A DNA stretch of 64,000 nucleotides from positions 167,280,501 through 167,344,500 of the forward strand of contig CM028131.1 in NCBI GenBank assembly GCA_016271365.2, read 5' to 3'. The notes beneath the pieces were generated by a model. It ran no database searches, was not told where the DNA came from, and saw nothing but the letters and a program-made list of their open reading frames with translations. This DNA comes from Neoceratodus forsteri (lineage: Eukaryota; Chordata; Ceratodontiformes; Ceratodontidae). Made by a program: the position numbers and the translations under genes. Below are positions 23,149 to 32,559 of this stretch, piece by piece; within the stretch, counting starts at the first letter, position 1, and each line of letters begins with the position of its first letter.

Positions 23149-25388
23149 ATGCCTATCCCCAAGCTATCAGAGAGGTATTTGAGGTGGGAACACAAGGAGG
23201 AATTAGGAAGGGGGAAACCAGGGTGGGGGGAGAAAGACACAGGTTGGAGAGTGGTCTTGCAGAATGCAAGAAGTTTAGGTAAATCAGCTGAATTACAGGC
23301 TCTCTTGGCTGTGGGGAAGGTGGACATTGCAGCCATCATGGAGACATAGGCCACCCAGAATCAGGACTGGGATATGATGATCCAGATGATCCAGAGTACA
23401 TGATATTCAGGGAGGACAGGACTAGGGATAAGGGGGGCATGGTGATCTATATGAGGGAGGGGATAAGGTGTATGAGAGAGGAAGGAGTGGAGTGCAGGAC
23501 AGAGGCCCTATGGATGCAGTTTCAAGATTCTAAAAGAAAGACACTGAGGGTGGAGGTAGTGTACAGTCCACCAGCTCAGGGGGATGACCTGGATAGGGAG
23601 TTGGCAGAGCAGATTAGAAGAGTCTATAGGAAGGGGGACACCCTAGTGGTGGGGGACTTCAACCTCCCTGGGGTATACTGGAATTCCCCAACCACCACAA
23701 AGAAGCAGAGATTACTAGATGCATTTCAGGACTGCTTCTGGTGCAATTGGTCCACGAGCTGACTAGGGAGGGTAGGATTCTGGACCTGGTATTAACAAAA
23801 GGGGTCTGAGCATGGATGACCCCCTGGCTGGGAGTGACCTTCATATGGTGTGGTTCACACTCAATATGGGAAGGGTAACAAGAGGAACAGGTACCAGGGT
23901 GATCAATTTTAAGTGAGTGGACTTTAAAAGGATGGAGGAAATTTTGGTGGAGCATCTGGAAGGAATTCAGACATGCATGAGTGCCAGCCAAAAATGGAAT
24001 ATCATTAAGAAAGGGCTGTCAGAGGCTACTGAGACCTGCACCAGGACATGGAGCAAGACGGAGAGAGCAAAGAAGCCATGCTGGCTGACGGGAGGTAATG
24101 GAAGGGGTAAAGGCAGAGAGAAAAGCATTCCAGAGGCTCAGGAAATTGGGAGGCAAGGGGACAAAGATGAGTACAAGAAGACATCCAGGGAGGTTACCAG
24201 GCCAGTCAGAGTAGCCAAGGCTTCTAAAGAGCTGAGACTGGCACAGGGAATCAAGGATGGGGAAAAGGATTTCGTCAGATACATTTGCAAGAGAAGAAGA
24301 AACAAAGACCATATTGTGAGGATTAAGAAAGATGGGGGGTGGGTGGAGAAGGAGAAGGACCAGGCAGAGGCACTGAATGAGCACTTCTTCTCTATGTTCA
24401 TGAAGGAAAGAGGGGGCAGATACCACATGGGAAGGATGGAGTGGGCAGTGGCGGGCGAGGGTGACTGATATCAGAACTATAGAGGACAAGGTACTGGAAG
24501 GACTAGGGGCACTGAAGGTGGACAAGGTACCAGGGTCACATGGCATTTACCCTAGGGTACTTAGAGAGCTAGTGGAGATCCTGGTGGGATCACTGACGGA
24601 CCTGTTAAGTACATCATTGGACATGAGAGTCATGCCACAGGTATGGAGGATGGCCCATGTGGTGCCCATTCATGAAAGTGTCCCAAAGGATGATCCAGGC
24701 AACTACAGACTGGTGAGTCTCACTTCAATCATGGGGAAGTTGATGAAGACAATCCTAGAAGAAGCTGGTGACCTTTCTGGAAGACAATGGACTCCAAGAT
24801 GGCCATCAGCAGATTTTTTTATCAGGAGATCCTGCCAGACAAACCTAATAGAGTACTATGACTGGGTTACCAGGGAACTGGACAGGGGCCATGCAGTGGA
24901 TGTCCTATATTTGGACTTCAGCATGGCCTTTGACTTGGTGCTGCATGGGAGGCTGGGGGAAAAACTGGAATATATTGGGGTGGGGACAAAAATGGTCAAG
25001 TGGATCACCAACTGACTAAGGGATAGGCAACAAAGGCTAGTGCTGGGGAGGACTCTCAGCACCATGGGACATTGTGAGCGTGATGCCCCAGGGTTCAGTA
25101 CTGGGACTGGAGCTGTTTGGGATATTCATAGCTGATATCTCAAATGGGATCCAGAGTAGGATCAGTCTGTTCACAGATGATACTAAGATCAGTGCAGTGG
25201 TATATGACATAGAGGGATGGAGGGGGCTGCAGGAAGACCTGACCAAACTACAGGAATGGTGGGACACATGGCAGTTGGGGTTCAATGCCAAGAAGTGCAA
25301 GGTACTGCACTTTGGAGCAAGGAACCACGGGAGGAAATATCAGTCTGGAGGGGTACATTTGGAAAGCATCTCAGAAGTTGCCAAGAAA
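23149..25388 (+). pseudogene. Outer CR1 ORF2: endonuclease and reverse transcriptase, 5' portion
   Basis: The endonuclease begins VVLQNARSLGKSAELQALL and DIAAIMET, followed by a stop, then DKGGMVIYMREGI and the catalytic-type LVVGDFNLPGVYW (about 23645-23683). A linker with basic and coiled segments follows (23917-24468). The RT has DKVPGSHGIYPRVLREL (24461 onward), NYRLVSLTSIMGKLM, YLDFSMAFDLVLH, then after a stop MPQGSVLGLELFGIF and LFTDDTK, with FTDD at 25170-25181 where FADD is usual. QLGFNAKKCKVLHFG precedes the inner insertion at about 25389. It would nick and copy into target DNA, but stops at 23349, 25015 and elsewhere make it dead. Confidence 0.8.
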
Positions 25389-25409
25389 GAGGAATGGTTG
25401 GATGACTGT

Positions 25410-26101
25410 AGGCTCAGGGAGGGTGAGGGTGGTGGAACAGAGGTGCATCCTTCCAGTTGTGCCTCTCCACAATTCATTCACCATTCTGGTGGAGTGTGGT
25501 TCCTCTATGGAGGCACCTGCAGTGGAGACAAAGGAGGATGCTGGGAAACTCCAAAAAGGAGACCCGAAGGAGGGTGGCACGGGACCCCACAAGGGAAGGA
25601 AACAACTCCTAGTGGGGGACTCAATCATTGGGGGGTAGAACTGGGGAATGGAGGGAGAGGGAGGCAAGGTGCCTGCCCAGTGCCATGGGTTGTAGGGACA
25701 GGAAGCGAATCCTCAGGATCATGGGAGCAGCTGCATGGGAGAGGGAGCTTAATGTTATTGTCCAACTAGGGACAAATGACCTGGCTAGGAATGTGATCAG
25801 AGCAGTGCAGCAGGAGTTTGTGGAGTTGGGGGAGGGCCTTAGACAAGTAGCACACACAGTAAGTTTCTTGGAAGTGCTACCTGTCTATGGCATGGGTGAG
25901 GCTAGGGTACTCCGCACCATGGGATTCGATGACTGGTTGAAAAACTGGTGTGGATCTCAGGGATTTGGCTTCACTGGGGACTGGGGGTCCACCTGGAGGG
26001 ATACAGGCCTATACTGGTGTGATGGTCTGCATCTGTCTGGGAGGGGAACCAGAATCCTAGGTGATAGGTTTAAATGTTTCATTGGCAAGAATTTAAACTA
26101 G
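25410..26101 (+). pseudogene. Inner CR1 ORF1, SGNH esterase domain
   Basis: The N-terminal part reads CILPVVPLHNSFTILVECGS and, further on, GRKQLLVGDSIIGG, with GDS at 25615-25623. A frame change follows immediately, and the domain continues in a second frame with RILRIMGAA, VIVQLGTNDLA (about 25757-25790), VAHTVSFLEVLPV, FGFTGDWGSTWRDTGLYW and DGLHLSGRG, ending at 26101. GDS, GTND and D-G-L-H are the SGNH catalytic blocks and all are intact. Substrate is not known from sequence. Only the frame change after GDS clearly breaks it. Confidence 0.8.
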
Positions 26102-26194
26102 CCAAGAGAGGGAGGCACTTAAGGGAAGCAGGGAAATCCCAGCCACCCCCCACAAAATAGGATAGTTAGTGAAGTAGATACAACGGTAAAGAAG

Positions 26195-28114
26195 TTGATA
26201 GGGAGCAGGACAGGGATAAATCCAGAAAAAGGCAAAAACAGTAAGTACAAGGATGGGACTAAAAGGGGTAAGGCCATCAAAAAATGGAGGGCAATGAGTA
26301 CCAATATCCACAGTCTGGGTAACAAGCTCCCTGAACTAGTGGCCTTGATGGAAGAGGGATGCCTGGATATCATGGCAGTCACAGAAACATGGTCCAGAGA
26401 GAACCATGACTGGGATATCAACATACCAGTGTACACAATCTACAGGAGGGACAGGGAGGGTAAAAGAGGAGGATGATCAGCTCTCTACATAAGGGAAGAA
26501 ATCAAAGCAACAGAACTAAAGGGTTAACAGGGAGGGGAGGAGGTACTGTGGGTCACCCAGGAGACAGAAAACAACACCACAATCTGCACAGGGGTTGTTT
26601 ACAGACCCCCATCTCTAGGGAGGCAATGAACAAGGAAATGATAGAAGGAATCCTTAGAATGGCAGAAAAAGGAGAGATATTGTTGATGGGGGACCTGAAT
26701 ATGCCAGATGTTAACTGGAGCACCTTTATTGCAGCCATATCCAAGAGCAGGGTCATTCTCAATGCCCTACAGGAGGCATGCCTCAGACAGCTAGGGTTAG
26801 AACCCACTTGGGATGGAGCAATTGTAGATCTGGTACTCTCAAACAGGGATGGAGAGAAGATCTCAGATTTAGAATGGGTAGTAATCTGTGAACAAGCAAC
26901 CACCAAACAGTGTGGTTCACAATAAACACTGCTGTAGAACCAAGCCATACAAAAGCAAGGGTGTTGGACTTTAGGAGGGTTGACTTTGACAAAATTGGAG
27001 GGTGCCTCAGAAAAGCACTAGCACACAGGAAAGAAGGAGTGGTGGAGGAACAATGGGGAAAAATCAAAACTGCCATTGCAGAGGCAACAAGCCTTTGTGT
27101 GAGGCAAATCAACAAAACAAAACAAAGGAAAAAGCCACTATGGTTCTCAAAAGAGGTGGCAGGGAAGGTTCAGAAGAAAAGGACAGCATTCAGGAAATAT
27201 AAGGAAACCCAGTAGAAGCAGGACAGAGAACTATATCAGTTAAAGCAGAAGAAGGCAGGGAAGGCAATCAGAATAGCAAAGGCCCAAACTGAGGAAAAGA
27301 TAGCCAACTCTGTTAAGAAGGGGAATAAAACCTTTTATAAGTACATTAGGCAGTGAAGAAAGACCAAGGGAGGGATACTGAGGCTTAATAAAGGGGAGGG
27401 AATGTGGGCAGAGAGTGACAGTGAAAAAGCAGAAATACTGAACAAATACTTCTGCTCAGTATTCACAAAAGAAGAGGAGGGGAAGGTACCTAAATCAAAC
27501 AATAGAAACACTCTGGATGGGGGGGGGTCGATACCAGTCCATTCACAGAAAGAAGGTTTCTGAAAGAACTCTTAAAACTGAAGGTGGACAAAGCAATGGG
27601 GCCTTATGGGATTCACCCCAGAATTCTAAAAGAACTAAGGGTAGAACAAGTGACACCACTGACTACATTCTTTAACAAATCACGGGAGGATGGGGTGGTA
27701 CCTGAGGACTGTAGGAGGGTGGATGTGATTCCACTTCACAAAAGTGGGAGCAGGGCAGAGGCAGGAAACTACAGACCTGATAGTTTGACTTCAGTGATAT
27801 GGAAAATGATGGAACCACTTCTGAATGAAAGAACTGTTAAGTACCTAGAGGCCAGTGGGGCACAGGACCCAAGGCAGCGTGGATTCACAGCAGGAAGGTC
27901 ATTTCAGATGAATCTAATAGATTTCTTTGACTGGGTGACCAAACTAGTAGACCAGGGAGGGGTTGTGAACATGGCCTACCTAGACTTTAACAAGGTATTT
28001 GACACAGTCCCACACAAAAGATTAATATACAAGTTAGTTAGTCTTGGAGTGGGTCCCAAGGTGGTAGCCTGGGTAAAACATTGGCTGGACAATGGGACAC
28101 AGAGGTTAATAGTA
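26195..28114 (+). pseudogene. Inner CR1 ORF2, endonuclease and RT up to the inserted LINE
   Basis: WRAMSTNIHSLGNKLPELVA and DIMAVTETWSRENHDWD open the endonuclease. VYRPPSLG-type sequence and ILLMGDLNMPDVNWS (about 26680-26720) carry the catalytic block, then LDLVLSNRDG-like AIVDLVLSNRDG. The linker (26910-27215) contains KKPLWFSKEVAGKVQKK, typical for CR1. The RT begins at 27584 with DKAMGPYGIHPRILKELR, NYRPDSLTSVIWKMM, YLDFNKVFDTVPHKRL (AF changed to VF) and WVKHWLDNGTQRLIV, where the AT-rich LINE is inserted. Stops at 26923, 27213 and 26476 break the frame. Confidence 0.8.
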
Positions 28115-29620
28115 GGTTAATAAATATATAAATAAACAGAATATTTTACATAGAAACCAGTCTGGTTTTAGAGAGGGTTATAGTACCCAAACAGCATTAA
28201 TAAAAGTAACAGGAGATATTCAGAGAGCCATGGATAATGGACTATTGACAGGGGCAATTATGATCGATTTGTCAAAAGCTTTTGACTCTATAAATCATGA
28301 AATATTAATTAAAAAACTGATTAGTATAGGTTTTTCAGATAATGTGGTAGCTTGGTTTTCCAGTTATTTGAATGGCAGAAAACAAAAAGTGTTTTTGAGT
28401 TCATATGTATCAGATTTTAGGCATATAAGGCAGGGGGTACCTCAGGGAACAATATTGGGGCCACTATTATTTAATTTATATACTAGTGATTCAGATTTTA
28501 AGCAAAATAACTTGGAATACCATCAATATGCAGATGATGTGATTATGTATGTTTCAGATAAGAATGTTTATAATATGCAGTGTATATTGCAAACAGCTTT
28601 CGATGATATACAAGAGTATTACATTAAAAATAAATTAATATTGAATACAATTAAAATTAAACAATGTTGTTTAGACAAAAAAGTGAAAAATTACAGTTAA
28701 ATTCATTGGATATAAAAGTGAGAGATGGTTCTACTTTACAGATAGTTGATGAGTATAAATATTTAGGGTTATGGTTGGATGTGCATTGTAAATGGTCTGT
28801 TCATATAAACAATTTAGTTAAAAGATTAGGGCAAAATTAGGAATGTTGTATAGAATAAGAAGTAATTTCTCTAGGGATATAAGGCTTCATGTGATTAATA
28901 CAATGTTAGTGCCAGTGATTGATTCTGGATGTAATTTTATGAAATGAAGGTTGATTTGAAAATTAGATATGGTATATAATAAAATGGCTAGGTATATTAC
29001 AGGTTTACATAGACGCTACACATCATTGTGAGCTGTATAGAAATATAGGTTGGAATCGCTTATACATTAGGAGAAATCAGCATATAATTAAGGTGGTATG
29101 TAGGCTTTTGAAAATAAATTACCTGAATACATAGCTTAAAGATTTAAAAATTAAATATTCAATGAAGGGTTTAAGATCAGCCCAATATAGAGAATTTATA
29201 GTTCCAAAGTTCAGAACAAAAAATGGATGTGCAACATTATTTTATATGGGTCCAAAAGTTTGGAATAGTTTGCCTCCAGAATTGAGAAGTTATTGTAGTA
29301 AAGTAAGTTGGATAAAAATTAAATCTTGGTATTATGGGCAAAGTATGAAATTGCATGATTGCTGTGAGAACTTAGAAAATGGGTGAATATTTATGTATTT
29401 ATGATTGTTTTGTTATATGGTGTATATTTATTGTATTATGGTTGTTTTGTTCGTTGTGTATGTTTATTTGTTTGTATTTCTTATATTGTAACCAGGTATT
29501 GTATTTTATAAGGTGTCCCTTGAAAATGAGTGTGTTTATGTACTCAATGGGATTGTTTTACCTTGTTCATTATATATGAATATATATGAATAAAATCATT
29601 ACTACTACTACTACTACTAC
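28115..29620 (+). mobile_element. AT-rich LINE, 5'-truncated, nested in the inner CR1
   Basis: Base composition changes abruptly to AT-rich at 28115 and back at 29620. The piece carries an RT of a different family from CR1 and ends with AATAAAATCATTACTACTACT, a trinucleotide tail (about 29590-29620). TAGTA occurs at 28110-28114 and 29621-29625 and may be the target duplication, although the tail itself resembles it. Removing the insert rejoins the CR1 sequence GTTAATAGTA-AACAGAGTCCA, which matches the intact CR1 at 44.1 kb. The L2/Jockey-group clade cannot be fixed. Confidence 0.8.
28130..29386 (+). pseudogene. RT and C-terminal domain of the AT-rich LINE
   Basis: The RT reads MIDLSKAFDSINHEILIKKL (about 28260), SSYLNGRKQKVFL, IRQGVPQGTILGPLLFNLYT and HQYADDVIMYV, with YADD at 28527-28538. 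It ends in a stop near 28700 after a frame disturbance. The C-terminal part includes YLGLWLDVHCKWS-like sequence near 28760 and the terminal FRTKNGCATLFYMGPKVWNS, LPPELRSY (about 29210-29300). The latter resembles the C-terminus of the L2-like LINE at 6.3 kb, supporting an L2-group relation. RT catalytic residues are intact, but the 5' half is missing and several stops follow. Confidence 0.75.
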
Positions 29621-29625
29621 TAGTA

Positions 29626-30560
29626 AACAGAGTCCACTCTGAAGAAAGTGGGGTCGCTAGTTGGGTACCGCAGGTTTCAGTATTGGGACAAGTCCTCTTT
29701 AATGTCTTTATAAGTGACATTGCGGAGGGACTGGAAGGAAAAGTATGTTTCTTTGCAGATGACACAAAGATCTGAAACAGAATTGATACACAAGGTGGGA
29801 TAGAAAGGATGAGAAGGGACTTGACAAGGTTGGAGGAATGGTCAAATGTATGGCAGCTTAGATTCAATGCAAAGAAGTGCCAAGTAATCCACCTGGGAAA
29901 TAAAAACCCAGGGAAGAGTACACAATGGGGGGTGAGATACTAACAACAATAAAAATGGAAAGGGACCTGGGGGTAATCATATCAGATGACCTAAAGGTGG
30001 GCAAGCAATGTGAGAAAGCAGTAAGGAGGGCTTTGGTGATACTGGGATGCATAGAGAGAGGCATCACCAGTAGAAAACAGGAAGTTGTTATCCCTCTGTA
30101 GAGACAGTTGGTGAGACCCCATCTGGAGTACTGTTCTAGTTCTGGAGATCCCATCTCTGCAAGGACATAGACAGGATGGAGGCTGTCCAGAGGAGGGCAA
30201 CTAAAATAGTGCAGGGTCTGCACCAGAAGACACAAAGAGAGACTAAAGGAGTTTAATATGCATACCCTCAAGGAAAGGAGGGAGAAGGGGGACATGATAG
30301 AAACTTTGAAGTACCTCAAGGGAATCAACAAAGTCCAAGAGGACAGCAGCTTTCAGAAAACAAGATGTGCAAGATCAAGGGGGCACAATTTGAAGATAGA
30401 GGGGGGAAGGCTTAGAGGTAAAGTGAGGAATTAGTTTTTTCATGGAGAGGGTTGTAGATCCATGGAACAGCCTTGCTGAGGAGGTCATATATTCAAAAAC
30501 AGTGGGGGAATTCAAGAATGCATGGAACAGACATAAGGCAATTCTAGTGAGGGGTAGGAG
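29626..30560 (+). pseudogene. Inner CR1 ORF2, RT 3' portion after the inserted LINE
   Basis: After the AT-rich LINE the CR1 resumes with a VSVLGQVLFNVFISDIAEGL-like segment and CFFADDTKI, with FADD at 29752-29763, the expected catalytic motif. QLRFNAKKCQVIHLG, RDLGVIISDDLKVGKQCEKA and TSRKQEVVIPL follow. The C-terminal repeats RRATKIVQGLHQKTQRET and KYLKGINKVQEDS lead into the 3' UTR. Several stops and shifts (for example TGA after KI) break it. Confidence 0.75.
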
Positions 30561-31689
30561 AAAGCAGACTGTTGATTAACTAGAATCTGCAGCTTATCCA
30601 TTAGGTAGGGAAATGCTCAGACTAGGCTGGTCAAGTGGTCATTTTCTGCCTTCAAGTTCTATGTTTCTGTGTTTCTATGTTTCACACTGGAGGAAAAGGA
30701 TTTAGGGGGTACTAATAACGGGGAGTATGAACCACTCAGCTCAGTACAGGAAGGTGGCTGCAAAGGCAAACAAGATGCTGGGGTGCATAGCAAGGGGAAT
30801 CTCTTCCAGGTACAGAGAAGTAATCCTACCCCTGTACAGGTCACTGATCAGGCCACAACTGGAATACTGCATGCAATACTGGTGGTCATTCCTGAAGAGG
30901 GACATCAGATTGCTGGAGGGAGTGCAGCGTAGTGCAACAAAGATGATACAGGGACTTGTGGGAAAATCCTATAAGGCGAGGCTGGGAGATCTGCAAATGT
31001 ATTCCCGGAAGAGAGGAGGTATAGGGGGGATATGATTGAAACCATTAAGTACCTAAAGGGTATTAACAAGATTAATAAAGAAGGGATTCTTTAGATCAGA
31101 AGGGGAGGAACATGACAGGACATCTGCTGAGATTAGAGGGGGTGATTCAGGAGGGAAATCAGGAGACAATTTTTCACAGAAATGGTGGTAGATAAGTGGA
31201 ACACTCTGTCCAAGGAGGTAGTATCATGTAGAATGGTGGAAGGATTTAAGAGAGGGTGGGACAGAGTGAGGGGGGTGTTTATGAACAGGGGAGGGGGGGT
31301 CAGTTGCAAGTTGAGCAGACTCTATAGACTGTGATACCTGTTTCTGCTGGCATTTCATATGTTCATATGCTCGTATGCTCCATGGCCCAGCTGCAGGGGT
31401 CACTATGTTGGTGGATTCCACTGCCGACCATCCCCGACCAAGATGCACTGCTGAGCGGCAACTGTCTCACCTGTGGCCTGACTCCTGATGTGACTTGCCA
31501 GATACACTTCTGAACCAGGGTCATCAGCACGGCAGCACAGAGCTCTGCAGCTGGGCCATGGAGGTGGACTTAAAGCCTAATATTTAGAATTAGTAAACTG
31601 AACAAAACTGGCGATATTCTGTTCTCCTGTTTTAAAGTTATAGGGACTTAAACTTCTGCAGTTTATGTAAACTGCAAATTAATTTAAAA

Positions 31690-31985
31690 ATGTCCAACAG
31701 TTTGGATGCTTAGAACTCAGTCACATTTAACAACAGAGATCAGAAACATGGTACACATCTGTATGGACCTTGGTAAATTCATCATACCAAATGTGGCACA
31801 ATTTGGACAAATATTTTTAGTTTATAAAACTGTGAAATATGATTTAAAAAATTCCAAATGTTTGGAGGCTTATAACTCAGTCACTATTAAAGATGGAGAT
31901 CTGACGACGGTCTCATCTGCCTGGTCATTTACAATTTCATCATATCAAATGTGGTGCTATTTGAACAAATACTCTTTAAAGTATA
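31690..31985 (+). repeat. Tandem duplication, about 158-160 bp unit, two copies
   Basis: TTTGGATGCTTAGAACTCAG (31701) matches TTTGGAGGCTTATAACTCAG (31861). ATCATACCAAATGTGGCAC (31781) matches ATCATATCAAATGTGGTGC (31939). The units are moderately diverged. No function is evident. Confidence 0.7.
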
Positions 31986-31989
31986 TGAA

Positions 31990-32430
31990 GTAACTGAAAT
32001 CACAATTTTGGCAACATTTCACAAATGTTTTGGGCACCATGATGTCAGTGGGTAAAATGAAGAATCTTTGAGCACACTGGGGTGGGCTCCCAGTGTGCAA
32101 CATGAGTTGGATGAGGGCCACATAATGCCGTGGAGCTGGTGGCGGTGATGCAGTTGCGCATGGGTGGCACTGGTACATGCGCAGTTGTGGTGAATGGCAG
32201 TTTGCCATTCACAACATGATGGCACCAGCAGAACTGCGTATGCGCATGAGATGTGCATCTGCAGTACATGCACCAGAATGCAGAAGTAACAGCTGAAATA
32301 GTGCGGTTGTTATTCCGTAGTGGCCGAATGTGATGGAGGGCTTCAAGCTCTATTCGGCTATGAAAGGATACTTCCAAATGTCCAATGGAAGGTTCCACAA
32401 TCGGCCATTTTTAGAACTATGATCTGATCC
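31990..32430 (+). repeat. Repeat family A, copy 2
   Basis: GCACACTGGGGTGGGCTCCC, AGTAACAGCTGAAATAGTGC, TAGTGGCCGA and AGGATACTTCCAAA occur in this order. The same series appears in reverse complement at 36100-36700. CGCATGCGCA-like words are spread through it, as in copy 1 (about 7660). No transposase ORF is visible. It lies just upstream of the hAT transposase remnant, with copy 3 in opposite orientation beyond it. Confidence 0.65.
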
Positions 32431-32559
32431 CAATAGGGCTGTGGGCAGAGAGCTACCTCATACAAAAAAGTATAGCTCACTGCTGGATTGAGCCAACTCA
32501 TTGGGCTGCTAATATCTGGACAATATACATATTGTTGATGTTATAAAATATTGTTCTGA

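Larger units (their letters stand above)
25395..30689 (+). mobile_element. Inner CR1-like LINE, inserted in the outer CR1 and split by an AT-rich LINE
   Basis: This copy runs from near 25395 to a CTATGTTTCTGTGTTTCTAT-type 3' tail at about 30660-30685. It holds an ORF1 esterase, an ORF2 endonuclease and an RT, and it is interrupted at 28115-29620 by a different LINE. GAGGAA occurs at both borders (25389-25394 and 30690-30695), a plausible target duplication. Its coding sequence closely resembles the minus-strand CR1 at 43.1-46.6 kb, so the two belong to one subfamily. Many stops and frame changes are present. Confidence 0.8.
22069..31380 (+). mobile_element. Outer CR1-like LINE, split by a nested CR1
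   Basis: The outer element has a purine-rich 5' region (22069-22580), an ORF1 with SGNH esterase motifs, and an ORF2 with endonuclease and RT. It is interrupted near 25394 by another CR1. It resumes at about 30690 with the RT C-terminus (SLIRPQLEYCMQYWWS, GVQRSATKMIQGL) and ends in a 3' tail of CATATGTTCATATGCTCGTA type near 31350-31380. The flanking GAGGAA at 25389-25394 and 30690-30695 is the likely target duplication of the inner element, and the outer reading is continuous across it. Its 3' UTR differs from the GGCAGATAAGG-type CR1s in the window, so it is a different subfamily. Left border is uncertain. Confidence 0.8.

Noticed and set aside
22041..24546. Several long minus-strand frames (for example 24546-24019 and 23354-22911)
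   Set aside because: All lie opposite clear CR1 ORF1 and ORF2 coding sequence and are serine-, leucine- and proline-rich as expected for antisense of purine-rich DNA.
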